NCBI GenBank assembly: GCA_913020235.1
Contig: CAJWBT010000156.1
Span: forward strand, 1-5,996
DNA from: an uncultured Chloroflexota bacterium
GTDB lineage: Bacteria; Chloroflexota; Dehalococcoidia; UBA3495
Direction: 5' to 3'
Length of the DNA: 5,996 nucleotides
A model generated the notes under the pieces. That model had not been told where the DNA came from. It saw only the letters and a list, made by a program, of their open reading frames with translations, and did no database searches. The position numbers and the translations under genes are program-made. Below are positions 1-5,824 of this stretch, one piece after another. Each line of letters opens with the position of its first letter. The first letter of the stretch is position 1.

Positions 1-130
1 CAACCTTGTGACGCTGGCCGGTAATGCGTTTTACCCGGCGCAACACGTCCATGGAGGTTATTCCCGGTGGTTTGTAGAGGTTGACGAACCCGTCAACGGA
101 CTGCTGGTCGTTGTTCTTGGATTTGGTCAT
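1..130 (-). CDS. truB: tRNA pseudouridine(55) synthase TruB, N-terminal part (cut by window edge)
   Basis: TruB converts uridine 55 in the T-loop of most tRNAs to pseudouridine. Only the first 43 residues lie in the window; the gene runs off the left edge. After a polar leader of about 12 residues comes the family opening, DGFVNLYKPPGITSMDVLRRVKRI (residues 13-36, with KPPGITS at 20-26), followed by HKV, where the family continues into the GHxGTLDP segment. The catalytic aspartate lies outside the window, so activity cannot be judged. The ATG at 128-130 starts 3 bases after the rbfA stop (TGA at 134-136). I see no good Shine-Dalgarno sequence in front of it, so translation is probably coupled to rbfA. 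The rbfA-truB order is widely conserved, which supports the call. Confidence 0.9.
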   Translation of the reverse strand, partial: MTKSKNNDQQSVDGFVNLYKPPGITSMDVLRRVKRITGQRHKV

Positions 131-133
131 ACA

Positions 134-550
134 TCAGTTGCTGCGGAAGGAGGAAGGCAGGGGGCCCCCGTTCCAATCGTCCACTTCTATCGAGTCCTGG
201 TCGGGCTCCTGCTCCCGAATGCTGTTCATTATCTCCAGCAGGTGGCCTGCCTCTTCGAGAGACTCATCGAGGGAGAAGGTCAAGAAAGGAGTGTGGCGCA
301 GGGTGAGACGCGGCCGCAGCTCCCGCCGCAGAAAGGAAGCGGCAGACCGGATTCCCTTCAGGGCACTGAGTTTGGTTTCCGGGTCCCCCATAACGCTCAG
401 GAATACCTCGGCAGCCCGAAGATCGTTGGAAGTCCTGACGCGGGTGATGCTGATCACCCCCAGCAAGCGTGGATCTTTTATCTGACGGGCCAGCAGTTGG
501 CTGATTTCCTGGCGCAACAGTTCATTGACCCGTTCGATACGCCTGGGCAT
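134..550 (-). CDS. rbfA: 30S ribosome-binding factor A (RbfA)
   Basis: RbfA is a small cytoplasmic KH-type protein that binds the 30S subunit and helps late 16S rRNA maturation, including at low temperature. The 138 residues cover the family's full length plus a tail. Visible hallmarks are RIERVNELLRQEISQLL (4-20), IKDPRL (24-29), the strand ISITRVRTSNDLRAAEVFLSV (33-53), the helix region ALKGIRSAASFLRREL (63-78) and RLTLRHTPFLTFSLDESLEEAGHLLEIM (81-108). Residues 112-138 are an acidic, probably disordered extension (EQEPDQDSIEVDDW). The ATG at 548-550 is preceded by a G-run (GGGGGA) about 9-10 bases upstream. It lies 63 bases after infB and 3 bases before truB in one operon. Confidence 0.95.
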   Translation of the reverse strand: MPRRIERVNELLRQEISQLLARQIKDPRLLGVISITRVRTSNDLRAAEVFLSVMGDPETKLSALKGIRSAASFLRRELRPRLTLRHTPFLTFSLDESLEEAGHLLEIMNSIREQEPDQDSIEVDDWNGGPLPSSFRSN

Positions 551-613
551 ATAAGGTATCCCCCGAGTCGGGTGGTGGAGAAGTTAGGCAGGGACGGGTG
601 CCCAGCTGTTGGC
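551..613 (-). promoter_or_regulatory. infB-rbfA spacer with the rbfA ribosome-binding site
   Basis: This is the widest spacer inside the operon. On the minus strand it ends with CGGGGGATACCTTAT before the rbfA ATG, so the G-run is the likely Shine-Dalgarno sequence. The same G-run can fold back on the upstream CCCG (CCCG-ACT-CGGG, plus-strand 560-570), which could partly hide the site. I see no U-tract and no convincing promoter here, so co-transcription with infB is the simplest reading. Confidence 0.45.
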
Positions 614-2446
614 TTAGCGGCGGCCCGCTTCCAGGCGGTGAGATTCTACGATATCGCCCTCCTGGAAGTCGTTATAGCCTTGCAGGGTGATACCACAATC
701 GGAGCCGGCGGTCATCTCCGTGACTTCGTCGCGGAAGTGGCGCAGACTGGCGATGGTGGTTTCGTGAATGGCCTCGCCATTCCGCATGATCCGTACGGTA
801 GCGCCCCGGTTTATACGGCCTTCGGTGACCCGGCATCCAGCGATCTGCACACCACGGCGGGACGGGAAAATCTCTCGGATCTCGGCGCGCCCCACGACCA
901 CATCGGTTTGGACCGGATCGAGCATTCCGTGCAGCCCTTGGTCCACGTCGTCGATCAGCTGGTAGATGATATCGTAACGGCGGATTTCCACGCCCATCCG
1001 CTCGGCCAAGCGTTCCGCGCTGGCCTCTGTACCCACCGCGAATCCGAAGACGACAGCCTCGGATGCACTGGCCAGCATGACATCGGACTCGGTAACGGAG
1101 CCACAGCCGGTGTGCAATATGCGGACCTTTGCTTCATCGGCGCCCATGCCTTCCAGTGCCTGGCGCACGGCCTCCACACTGCCCTGTACGTCCGCCTTGA
1201 GGACCAGTTTCAACTCTTTGACATCACCGGAGTCGATCTGTTTGACGATCTCTTCCAGGGATAAAGCCCGAGTCTGGCCCTGTCGCATGGACTGGATCTT
1301 TTCCCGCTCCCCAACAATGGCCCGGGCGGCCCGCTCGTTGGCAACGACTGAGAACGGGTCTCCAGCTTCCGGGACGGCGCCAAAACCCAGGACTTCGCCC
1401 GGTTCCCCGGGTATAACCCTTTTGATCGGCTTGCCCTGGTAGTCGTTTATGGCTTTGACCCGGCCCCAAACGTCTCCGGCGACGATCTGGTCGCCCACCT
1501 TGAGAGTGCCATCCTGCACCAACACGGTGGCGGTAGAGCCGCGCTTTCGGTCAAGCCTGGCTTCGATGACTACTCCGGTGGCGGGCTTGTCCTGGTTGGC
1601 CTTGAGTTCCGCGAGTTCGGCCACCACCAGGATGTTCTCCAGCAGGTCGTCGATACCCAGCCCGGTACGTGCGGAAACCTGCACGGAGATCACATCACCC
1701 CCCCAGTCTTCGACCAACAGCTCTTGCTCGCTAAGCTGGCGTTTGACCCGTTCCGGATCGGCGCCCGGCAGGTCCATTTTGTTGATGGCGACTACGATAG
1801 GGACGCTGGCAGCCTTGGCATGGTTGATTGCTTCCACCGATTGGGGCATCAATCCGTCGTCGGCCGCCACTACCAGGACGGCGATATCGGTAACCTTGGC
1901 GCCGCGGGCACGGATGGCGGTGAAGGCCTCGTGGCCCGGCGTGTCCAGGAAGGTGATCAACTGGCCCTGGCATTCTACCTGGTAGGCGCCGATGTGCTGG
2001 GTGATGCCGCCTACCTCGCGCTCGGCCACCCGAGTCCGTCGAACGGTATCCAGCAGACTCGTCTTCCCGTGGTCCACGTGACCCAGAATGGTAACCACAG
2101 GCGGCCGGGGGCTCAGGTTGGCCTGGTCCTCAGGTTCATCAGCCTCGACGGCGGGCGCGGCCTCCGCCTCGTGGGTTTCGGCAAGGGTGGTGTGGATGCC
2201 GAAAGCGGCCGTCACCAATGTGGCCACCTGATAGTCGATGACTTGGTTCATCGATGCCATGATGCCGTTACGCATCAGTTGCTTGATGACGTCGATAGGG
2301 CTCTGGTTGGAGAGTTCCGCCAGGCGTTGGACGGTGAGGGTCTGGGGCAGTATCAAGACCCGGGACCGCGCCCGACGCCCTTCGGCCGGCCTCTGGCGCG
2401 GCGCGGCTTGTTCATCGACTGATGTAGGTCGTCCCTCAGAAGTCAT
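614..2446 (-). CDS. infB: Translation initiation factor IF-2
   Basis: IF2 is the GTPase that places initiator fMet-tRNA on the 30S subunit and promotes 50S joining. Order seen: a basic disordered start (1-28); the IF2_N domain (about 29-83); an acidic Ala/Glu linker (85-111); a GTPase domain with G1 GHVDHGKT (122-129), G2 GGITQ (146-150), G3 DTPGHE (168-173), G4 NKMD (222-225) and G5 SAR (258-260); a beta-barrel domain (about 286-372); the C1 core beginning [17 protein letters not shown] (411-427); and the fMet-tRNA-binding C2 domain (about 512-605, with [17 protein letters not shown] and [19 protein letters not shown]). At 610 residues it is short beside E. coli (890) because the N-terminal spacer is reduced. 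All GTPase motifs are intact. The ATG at 2444-2446 directly abuts the ylxR stop. A GAGGAA Shine-Dalgarno (plus-strand 2453-2458) sits inside the end of ylxR, which suggests translational coupling. Confidence 0.98.
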   Translation of the reverse strand: MTSEGRPTSVDEQAAPRQRPAEGRRARSRVLILPQTLTVQRLAELSNQSPIDVIKQLMRNGIMASMNQVIDYQVATLVTAAFGIHTTLAETHEAEAAPAVEADEPEDQANLSPRPPVVTILGHVDHGKTSLLDTVRRTRVAEREVGGITQHIGAYQVECQGQLITFLDTPGHEAFTAIRARGAKVTDIAVLVVAADDGLMPQSVEAINHAKAASVPIVVAINKMDLPGADPERVKRQLSEQELLVEDWGGDVISVQVSARTGLGIDDLLENILVVAELAELKANQDKPATGVVIEARLDRKRGSTATVLVQDGTLKVGDQIVAGDVWGRVKAINDYQGKPIKRVIPGEPGEVLGFGAVPEAGDPFSVVANERAARAIVGEREKIQSMRQGQTRALSLEEIVKQIDSGDVKELKLVLKADVQGSVEAVRQALEGMGADEAKVRILHTGCGSVTESDVMLASASEAVVFGFAVGTEASAERLAERMGVEIRRYDIIYQLIDDVDQGLHGMLDPVQTDVVVGRAEIREIFPSRRGVQIAGCRVTEGRINRGATVRIMRNGEAIHETTIASLRHFRDEVTEMTAGSDCGITLQGYNDFQEGDIVESHRLEAGRR

Positions 2447-2743
2447 CTAATCTTCCTCAGAGGCTGCCCCAATTACCGCCTCCTGGTGGAAGGCCAACAG
2501 TTGGGCTCGATCTTGGGCGGACAATGTAATCTTGAGACTTCGCTCCAGCCCGCCTTTGTGAATGCCTTTTTGCCAGCAGCCGGGGGACCAGCACAGGTAG
2601 GCGCCCCTTCCTGCGCCCCTGCCGGTCTGGTCTGCCACCACGGCCCCTTCAGGGGTGCGCACGAGCCGCACCAATTCCCTCTTGGGGAGCTTCTGTCCGC
2701 AGGCAACGCAACTGCGTTCCGGTATGTGCCGCTCTTTGGCCAA
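2447..2743 (-). CDS. rnpM: YlxR-family RNA-binding protein (RNase P modulator RnpM)
   Basis: This small basic protein belongs to the YlxR family, found between nusA and infB in many bacteria. Work on the Firmicutes member links it to RNA binding and modulation of RNase P; that role is transferred here, not shown. The 98 residues contain RSCVACGQKLPKRELVRLVR (10-29), the family signature GRGAGRGAYLC (41-51) and a basic helix LERSLKI (66-72). Four cysteines (C12, C15, C51, C56) form a CxxC and a CxxxxC pair. Some relatives, as I recall them, lack parts of this set, so a metal site is possible but unproven. The start is TTG at 2741-2743, chosen because the conserved region begins at once and a GGTGGAG Shine-Dalgarno lies 8 bases upstream. 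No ATG exists upstream in frame. It begins 32 bases after nusA and its TAG touches the infB ATG. Confidence 0.93.
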   Translation of the reverse strand: MAKERHIPERSCVACGQKLPKRELVRLVRTPEGAVVADQTGRGAGRGAYLCWSPGCWQKGIHKGGLERSLKITLSAQDRAQLLAFHQEAVIGAASEED

Positions 2744-2745
2744 GG

Positions 2746-2758
2746 CCCTCTCTCCACC
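2746..2758 (-). promoter_or_regulatory. Shine-Dalgarno deciding the TTG start of rnpM/ylxR
   Basis: On the minus strand this reads GGTGGAGAGAGGG. The GGAG core (plus-strand 2752-2755) is 8 bases before the TTG at 2743, a normal spacing. The rnpM frame is open back to the nusA stop but has no ATG there, so this purine-rich site is the main reason to accept TTG as the start. Confidence 0.7.
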
Positions 2759-2775
2759 CTGGAGCCCGCCGGCCG

Positions 2776-4407
2776 TTAGCGCCCGCCGCGTCGGCCTCGA
2801 CCCCCGGCTCCCGACCTTTGGCGGCCCTTGCGGTCCCGGCGGCCGCCTCCACGCTCTTCCACCAGGTCTTCCGCGAACCTGATCTTTCCGGCGTCGGGAG
2901 TGAGCACCGGCATCGAGGGCAACAGCTCCGAGTCCTCGGCCGGTCCATCGTAATCCTCGTCCAGCAGTCCCACGTCTTCGAGGGTGAAGGACTCCAGTTC
3001 TTCAACGCTGATCCCGGTGGAGTCCTCTTCGGGGGCTTCGGCCTCGGCTTCGCGTGTCGCTTCTTCTTCCTCCTGGATCAAGGCCTCGAGGATCTTGTCT
3101 TCGTCCACCTCTGCGACGGCTGCATCGGGCTCCTCAGACAGCACCGACGGCACCTCGATGGCTTCTTCTTCCGCCATCATCGTGGCCTCTGTCGCCTCGG
3201 CGTCCTCCGCGGCTGCGACCCCCGCCAATTCTTCGATCTCAGCTTCGGCAACCGCGACGGGAGCGGCCCGGTCTTCGGCCTCGGCCTCAGCCTCAGCCTC
3301 GGCGTCCCTGTCAAACTTGCCCGCGGCCTCCTCTTGGGACCGTCGCAGGCGCTCCTCGCGCAGAGCCTCCCACTCGGTGAGGCCCTTGATGTCCAGACGC
3401 CAGCCAGTGAGCCGCGCGGCAAGCCGGGTGTTCTGACCCTCTCTGCCGATGGCGAGAGAGAGCTGCTGGTCGGGCACCACCACGGTGGCCGTTTGATCGT
3501 CCAAAGAGAGTTCTACGTGGGTCGGCGCCGACGGACTGAGGGCCTTGGTGATGAACACCTTGGGGTCGTTGTCCCAGGAGACGACGTCGATCTTTTCTCC
3601 CTGGAGTTCGTTCACGATGCTCTGTATCCGGTTGCCCCGTATGCCGATGCACGACCCCACCGGGTCAATCCCCGGCTGCGTGGCGGTGACCGCCACCTTG
3701 CTGCGAAAGCCGGCCTCCCGGGCGATGGCCTTGATCTCCACAACCCCGTTGTAAACCTCGGGCACTTCGATCTCGAACAGCCGCTTCAGCATATTCCGAT
3801 GGCTTCGGGATACGATGATCTCCGGCCCTTTGGGGCCGTTGCGAACGCTCACCACGTAGACTTTCGTTCGCTGGCCCTTTCTGTACCGTTCGGTGGGAAC
3901 CTGTTCTTCGTAGGGCAAAATGGCTTGGGCGCGGCCCAAGTCCAGGGTGATCGCGCGGCCAGAGTCGGTCTGTTCAATGACCCCGGAGATGATGTCACTC
4001 TCGTGCTGGAAGAACTCCTGGTAAAGGAGTTCCCGCTCTGCCTCGCGGAGCCGCTGTAGAACGACCTGCTTGGCGGTTTGAGCGGCGATTCGGCTGGCGT
4101 TATGCGGCAGTGGCTCAGCCTCGGCCACGTCGTCGCCCAATTCGGCTCCTTGCTTGATGCCCTGGGCGTCAGCGAGGCTGATCTCCAGCGCCGAGTCCTC
4201 CACGGTCTCGACCACGGTTTTCAAGGCGTAGACGTTTACTTCCCCGGTGTTGGGGTTAAGTTTGACCGTTATGTTTTGCACCGACGCCGGGTTGTCCTTC
4301 TTGAAAGCCGAAGCAAGGGCAACCTCAATGGCCAGGAGCACCTGCTCTCTGGGCAGGTGGCGCTCCGCAGCCAGTTGCGTTAGCGCAATCAGAAAGTCGC
4401 TTTTCAC
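2776..4407 (-). CDS. nusA: Transcription termination/antitermination factor NusA with long acidic C-terminal tail
   Basis: NusA binds RNA polymerase and nascent RNA, and modulates pausing, termination and antitermination. Order seen in 543 residues: RNA-polymerase-binding N-terminal domain (1 to about 125); S1 domain (about 135-200, ISGVIEQTDSGRAITLDLG...KVYVVSV...IIVSRSH); KH1 (about 230-295, with DPVGSCIGIRGNRIQSIV at 248-265); KH2 (about 300-345, with LAIGREGQNTRLAARLTGW at 318-336). After the core, which resembles the short NusA of Gram-positive bacteria, come about 160 acidic low-complexity residues (358-518). The last 25 residues (519-543) are Arg/Gly-rich, with ten Arg and one Lys. E. 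coli NusA instead ends in two folded acidic repeats. The start is GTG (4405-4407), preceded by a GGGGG Shine-Dalgarno with 7-base spacing. It is the first gene of the operon, behind its own promoter; rimP, often found just upstream, is absent. Confidence 0.97.
   Translation of the reverse strand: MKSDFLIALTQLAAERHLPREQVLLAIEVALASAFKKDNPASVQNITVKLNPNTGEVNVYALKTVVETVEDSALEISLADAQGIKQGAELGDDVAEAEPLPHNASRIAAQTAKQVVLQRLREAERELLYQEFFQHESDIISGVIEQTDSGRAITLDLGRAQAILPYEEQVPTERYRKGQRTKVYVVSVRNGPKGPEIIVSRSHRNMLKRLFEIEVPEVYNGVVEIKAIAREAGFRSKVAVTATQPGIDPVGSCIGIRGNRIQSIVNELQGEKIDVVSWDNDPKVFITKALSPSAPTHVELSLDDQTATVVVPDQQLSLAIGREGQNTRLAARLTGWRLDIKGLTEWEALREERLRRSQEEAAGKFDRDAEAEAEAEAEDRAAPVAVAEAEIEELAGVAAAEDAEATEATMMAEEEAIEVPSVLSEEPDAAVAEVDEDKILEALIQEEEEATREAEAEAPEEDSTGISVEELESFTLEDVGLLDEDYDGPAEDSELLPSMPVLTPDAGKIRFAEDLVEERGGGRRDRKGRQRSGAGGRGRRGGR
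3277..3306 (-). repeat. Hexanucleotide tandem repeat coding for Ala-Glu in the NusA tail
   Basis: Five consecutive 6-base units on the plus strand (ggcctc, ggcctc, agcctc, agcctc, ggcgtc) encode the alternating Asp/Glu-Ala run at NusA residues 368-377. Unit length is a multiple of three, so gain or loss of a unit would lengthen or shorten the acidic tail without a frameshift. It looks like a product of slippage in a disordered region. Confidence 0.7.
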
Positions 4408-4425
4408 CGCAAAGCCCCCTTTGCG
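4408..4425 (-). promoter_or_regulatory. Hairpin presenting the nusA Shine-Dalgarno
   Basis: The 18 bases just before the GTG start form a perfect inverted repeat. In the mRNA it is CGCAAAG, loop GGGG, CUUUGCG, a 7-bp stem whose last base touches the start codon. The only Shine-Dalgarno candidate is the G-run made of the loop plus the adjoining stem G. A folded hairpin would expose four G's but crowd the start codon, so this is a plausible control point for NusA synthesis. The repeat is seen directly; regulation is inferred. Confidence 0.6.
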
Positions 4426-4442
4426 ATTTTGCCCGAACCCGC

Positions 4443-4482
4443 CTTGCTTCCATCAGCAAGAAAGCGGGATGACCCCGCTTTC
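4443..4482 (-). promoter_or_regulatory. Two tandem hairpins in the nusA 5' leader
   Basis: In transcript order, the first hairpin is GAAAGCGGG, loop GUCAU, CCCGCUUUC (plus-strand 4482-4460, 9 perfect bp). The second is CUUGCU, loop GAUGGA, AGCAAG (4460-4443, 6 bp); the two share one base. Only UU follows the first stem, so it is not a good intrinsic terminator. Its 3' arm (CCCGCUUU) could instead pair, with one bulge, with the AAAGGGG of the nusA ribosome-binding site, which would give a switch-like alternative fold. I do not recognise a known riboswitch or protein-leader class. Confidence 0.5.
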
Positions 4483-4505
4483 CGAAGGAAGCACTATGTG
4501 GGCTC

Positions 4506-4534
4506 AGTATAGCACCGCCGGGGGGCGGTTTCAA
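4506..4534 (-). promoter_or_regulatory. Sigma70-type promoter of the nusA-rnpM-infB-rbfA-truB operon
   Basis: On the minus strand, TTGAAA (plus-strand 4529-4534) and TATACT (4506-4511) are separated by exactly 17 bases, with a TG one base before the -10 (extended -10). Both boxes are near consensus in an otherwise GC-rich stretch. Transcription should begin near the A at 4499 or 4497, leaving a leader of about 90 bases before the nusA GTG. The bases after the -10 (GAGCCC) form a GC-rich discriminator, a feature often seen in growth-rate-controlled or stringent promoters; that last point is inference. Confidence 0.8.
4514..4529. repeat. 16-base perfect palindrome in the nusA promoter spacer
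   Basis: accgcc-gggg-ggcggt is a perfect inverted repeat with 6-base arms. It fills almost the whole spacer between -35 and -10 and overlaps the -35 by one base. A dimeric repressor or activator bound here would directly affect RNA polymerase. It could also simply be GC-rich spacer sequence; only one copy is present in the window. Confidence 0.5.
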
Positions 4535-4620
4535 GGGCTGATGGACTTGCCTCACACTCCCATCCAGCCCAAGCCGTAGGTTCGGAGACGGCATAAATTG
4601 ATCGGTGGAGTCTTCCGGTT

Positions 4621-4684
4621 CGGACCTGGCGGTCCGCCGGTGCCGGCGGCTTCTCAAGGTGGAAGACCGCGGGGCTCGAAGCCC
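4621..4684 (-). other. GC-rich hairpin cluster downstream of cysM
   Basis: Just after the cysM stop the minus strand can form GGGCU-UCG-AGCCC (4684-4672), CCGCCGG-CA-CCGGCGG (4649-4634) and CGGACC-GCCA-GGUCCG (4636-4621); the last two overlap by three bases. None is followed by a run of U, so this is not a canonical intrinsic terminator, but it may protect or define the cysM 3' end. The stretch from here to the -35 box (4535-4620) shows nothing else I can support. The whole gap 4408-4687 contains no credible gene. Confidence 0.4.
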
Positions 4685-4687
4685 TCA

Positions 4688-5638
4688 CTACCACCAGATC
4701 TTGCCCTTCGACTCCTTGGCCAATTCCTCGTAATCTTTGGTCCACAAGCTGGTGCTGAGATACTTCCAGCCGCCATCGGCCAACAGACACACGACGGTGC
4801 CGCGGTCCATGCGCTCGGCCTGCCGCAGAGCGCCGTAAACTACCGAGCCCGAGGAGATGCCGGCGAAGATGCCTTCCTGGGACAGCAATTCCTTGGTGGT
4901 CCGAAAGGCATCCAAGCTGCTCACCAGCATCCTCGAGTCTAGCAAAGTGATGTCCAAGATCGGCGGGATAAAGCCTTCATCCAAATTCCTCAGCCCGGAT
5001 ATGAAGTCGTCGGGCTCGGGGGCCACCGCGACGATCTTAATTTGGGGATTGTGTTCCTTCAGACGGCGCGCAACCCCCATGAGGGTGCCCCCGGTCCCCA
5101 GCCCGGCCACGAACATATCGGCTTCCGGCACGGCTTCCACTATCTCTTGGCCCGTGGTCTCATAGTGGGCTCCGGGGTTGGCCTGGTTGCCGTATTGGTA
5201 CAGCATGAGGTATTGATGCGGGTTTTTCTCAACCAAGTCCTTGGCCACCTCGATGGCGCCGTTGGTGCCCCGTGAGCCATCGGAATAGATGATCGCCGCC
5301 CCGTAGGCATCCAGAAGCTGGGTCCGCTCGGCACTCACGTTTTCCGGCATGACCACGGCTACTTTGTAGCCCTTCAGGCGCGCGATCATGGCCAGAGAAA
5401 TGCCCGTATTGCCGCTGGTGGGCTCCAGAATGGTGCGGGATGGGGATATTTCCCCGTCCAGCTCCGCTTGCTCTATCATTTTCAGGGCGATGCGGTCTTT
5501 GACGCTGCCGGTGGGGTTTTGTCCCTCCAGCTTGGCGAAGATACGCACCTCCGGCTTGGGGCTCATGTTCTGCAGCTCCACCACGGGGGTGTTGCCGATG
5601 GTTGCCAGAATCCCTTTGTAGGTCAGCTTCGTTACCAT
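4688..5638 (-). CDS. cysM: PLP-dependent cysteine synthase, CysM type (probable O-phosphoserine / sulfur-carrier-protein dependent)
   Basis: This cytoplasmic fold-type II PLP enzyme replaces the side-chain leaving group of an activated serine with sulfur to make cysteine. The 316 residues are full length. Visible motifs: GNTPVVEL (15-22); PLP lysine K47 in NPTGSVKDR; substrate loop EPTSGNTG (72-79); phosphate-binding loop GLGTGGTLMG (179-188); GISSG (260-264). RNLDEGFIP (217-225), GIFAGISSG (256-264) and ADGGWKYLST (287-296) closely resemble Mycobacterium tuberculosis CysM as I remember it. That enzyme uses O-phosphoserine and the thiocarboxylated carrier CysO. R217 aligns with the arginine credited there with phosphoserine recognition, and the tail ending KGKIWW resembles its active-site-capping C-terminus. 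Substrate choice remains inferred; an ordinary O-acetylserine sulfhydrylase is the alternative. The ATG at 5636-5638 has only a weak GAGAG upstream. The preceding gene, moeB, activates sulfur carriers, which fits. Confidence 0.93.
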   Translation of the reverse strand: MVTKLTYKGILATIGNTPVVELQNMSPKPEVRIFAKLEGQNPTGSVKDRIALKMIEQAELDGEISPSRTILEPTSGNTGISLAMIARLKGYKVAVVMPENVSAERTQLLDAYGAAIIYSDGSRGTNGAIEVAKDLVEKNPHQYLMLYQYGNQANPGAHYETTGQEIVEAVPEADMFVAGLGTGGTLMGVARRLKEHNPQIKIVAVAPEPDDFISGLRNLDEGFIPPILDITLLDSRMLVSSLDAFRTTKELLSQEGIFAGISSGSVVYGALRQAERMDRGTVVCLLADGGWKYLSTSLWTKDYEELAKESKGKIWW

Positions 5639-5687
5639 GCTCTCTATCTATTCCTAGCTACGCCTGGCCGCTGGTGACTGAGTTTGC

Positions 5688-5707
5688 AAAAATTGGAGCA
5701 CCCCAAT
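5688..5707 (-). terminator. Weak terminator-like hairpin between moeB and cysM
   Basis: On the minus strand AUUGG, a 6-base middle, then CCAAU form a 5-bp stem, extendable by a G-U pair, followed directly by UUUU. The layout matches an intrinsic terminator, but the stem is short and half A-U. If it works, cysM would need its own promoter in the 50 bases that follow, and I see no clear one, so it may be leaky or without function. The rest of the 186-base gap (5639-5824) holds no gene or known riboswitch that I recognise. Confidence 0.3.
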
Positions 5708-5824
5708 CATTGCCACGCGGCTCCAGCCATGGGGTCCTCTCGGGTACCCTGCCTCAGCCCTATCGACCCGTGCGGTATTGCCTTTGTCTGCCTGGGATCA
5801 GGATGCCGGCCGGAGCGGCGATTC

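Noticed and set aside
8..1264. Plus-strand open frame of 418 codons opposite rbfA and infB
   Set aside because: It lies entirely antisense to two well-conserved genes, its product resembles no family, and long antisense frames are expected in GC-rich coding DNA.
1724..2422. Plus-strand open frame of 232 codons opposite infB
   Set aside because: It is antisense to the IF2 GTPase domain, which is fully intact; there is no recognisable product.
2818..4059. Plus-strand open frame of 413 codons opposite nusA
   Set aside because: It is a shadow of NusA codon bias. Its low-complexity parts mirror the acidic NusA tail, and the opposite strand has intact S1 and KH motifs.
4460..4482. The 9-bp leader hairpin as an intrinsic terminator
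   Set aside because: Only two U residues follow the stem before GC, so a regulatory or structural role is more likely than efficient termination.
4325..4657. Minus-strand 110-codon frame in the cysM-nusA gap
   Set aside because: It starts at a TTG without a ribosome-binding site, runs through the nusA promoter and leader, and overlaps the nusA start in another frame. Its composition looks random. It is not a disguised rimP.
4494..4790. Minus-strand 98-codon frame overlapping the end of cysM
   Set aside because: It overlaps the intact cysM 3' end and the nusA promoter, with no family resemblance.
4598..4942. Plus-strand 114-codon frame over the cysM end
   Set aside because: It is antisense to the conserved C-terminal part of CysM and has no recognisable product.
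5639..5824. Possible CysO/MoaD-like carrier gene or a T-box/SAM riboswitch before cysM
   Set aside because: The gap is too short for a carrier of about 90 residues and has no open frame ending in GG. I could not match the T-box antiterminator sequence or the SAM riboswitch core.
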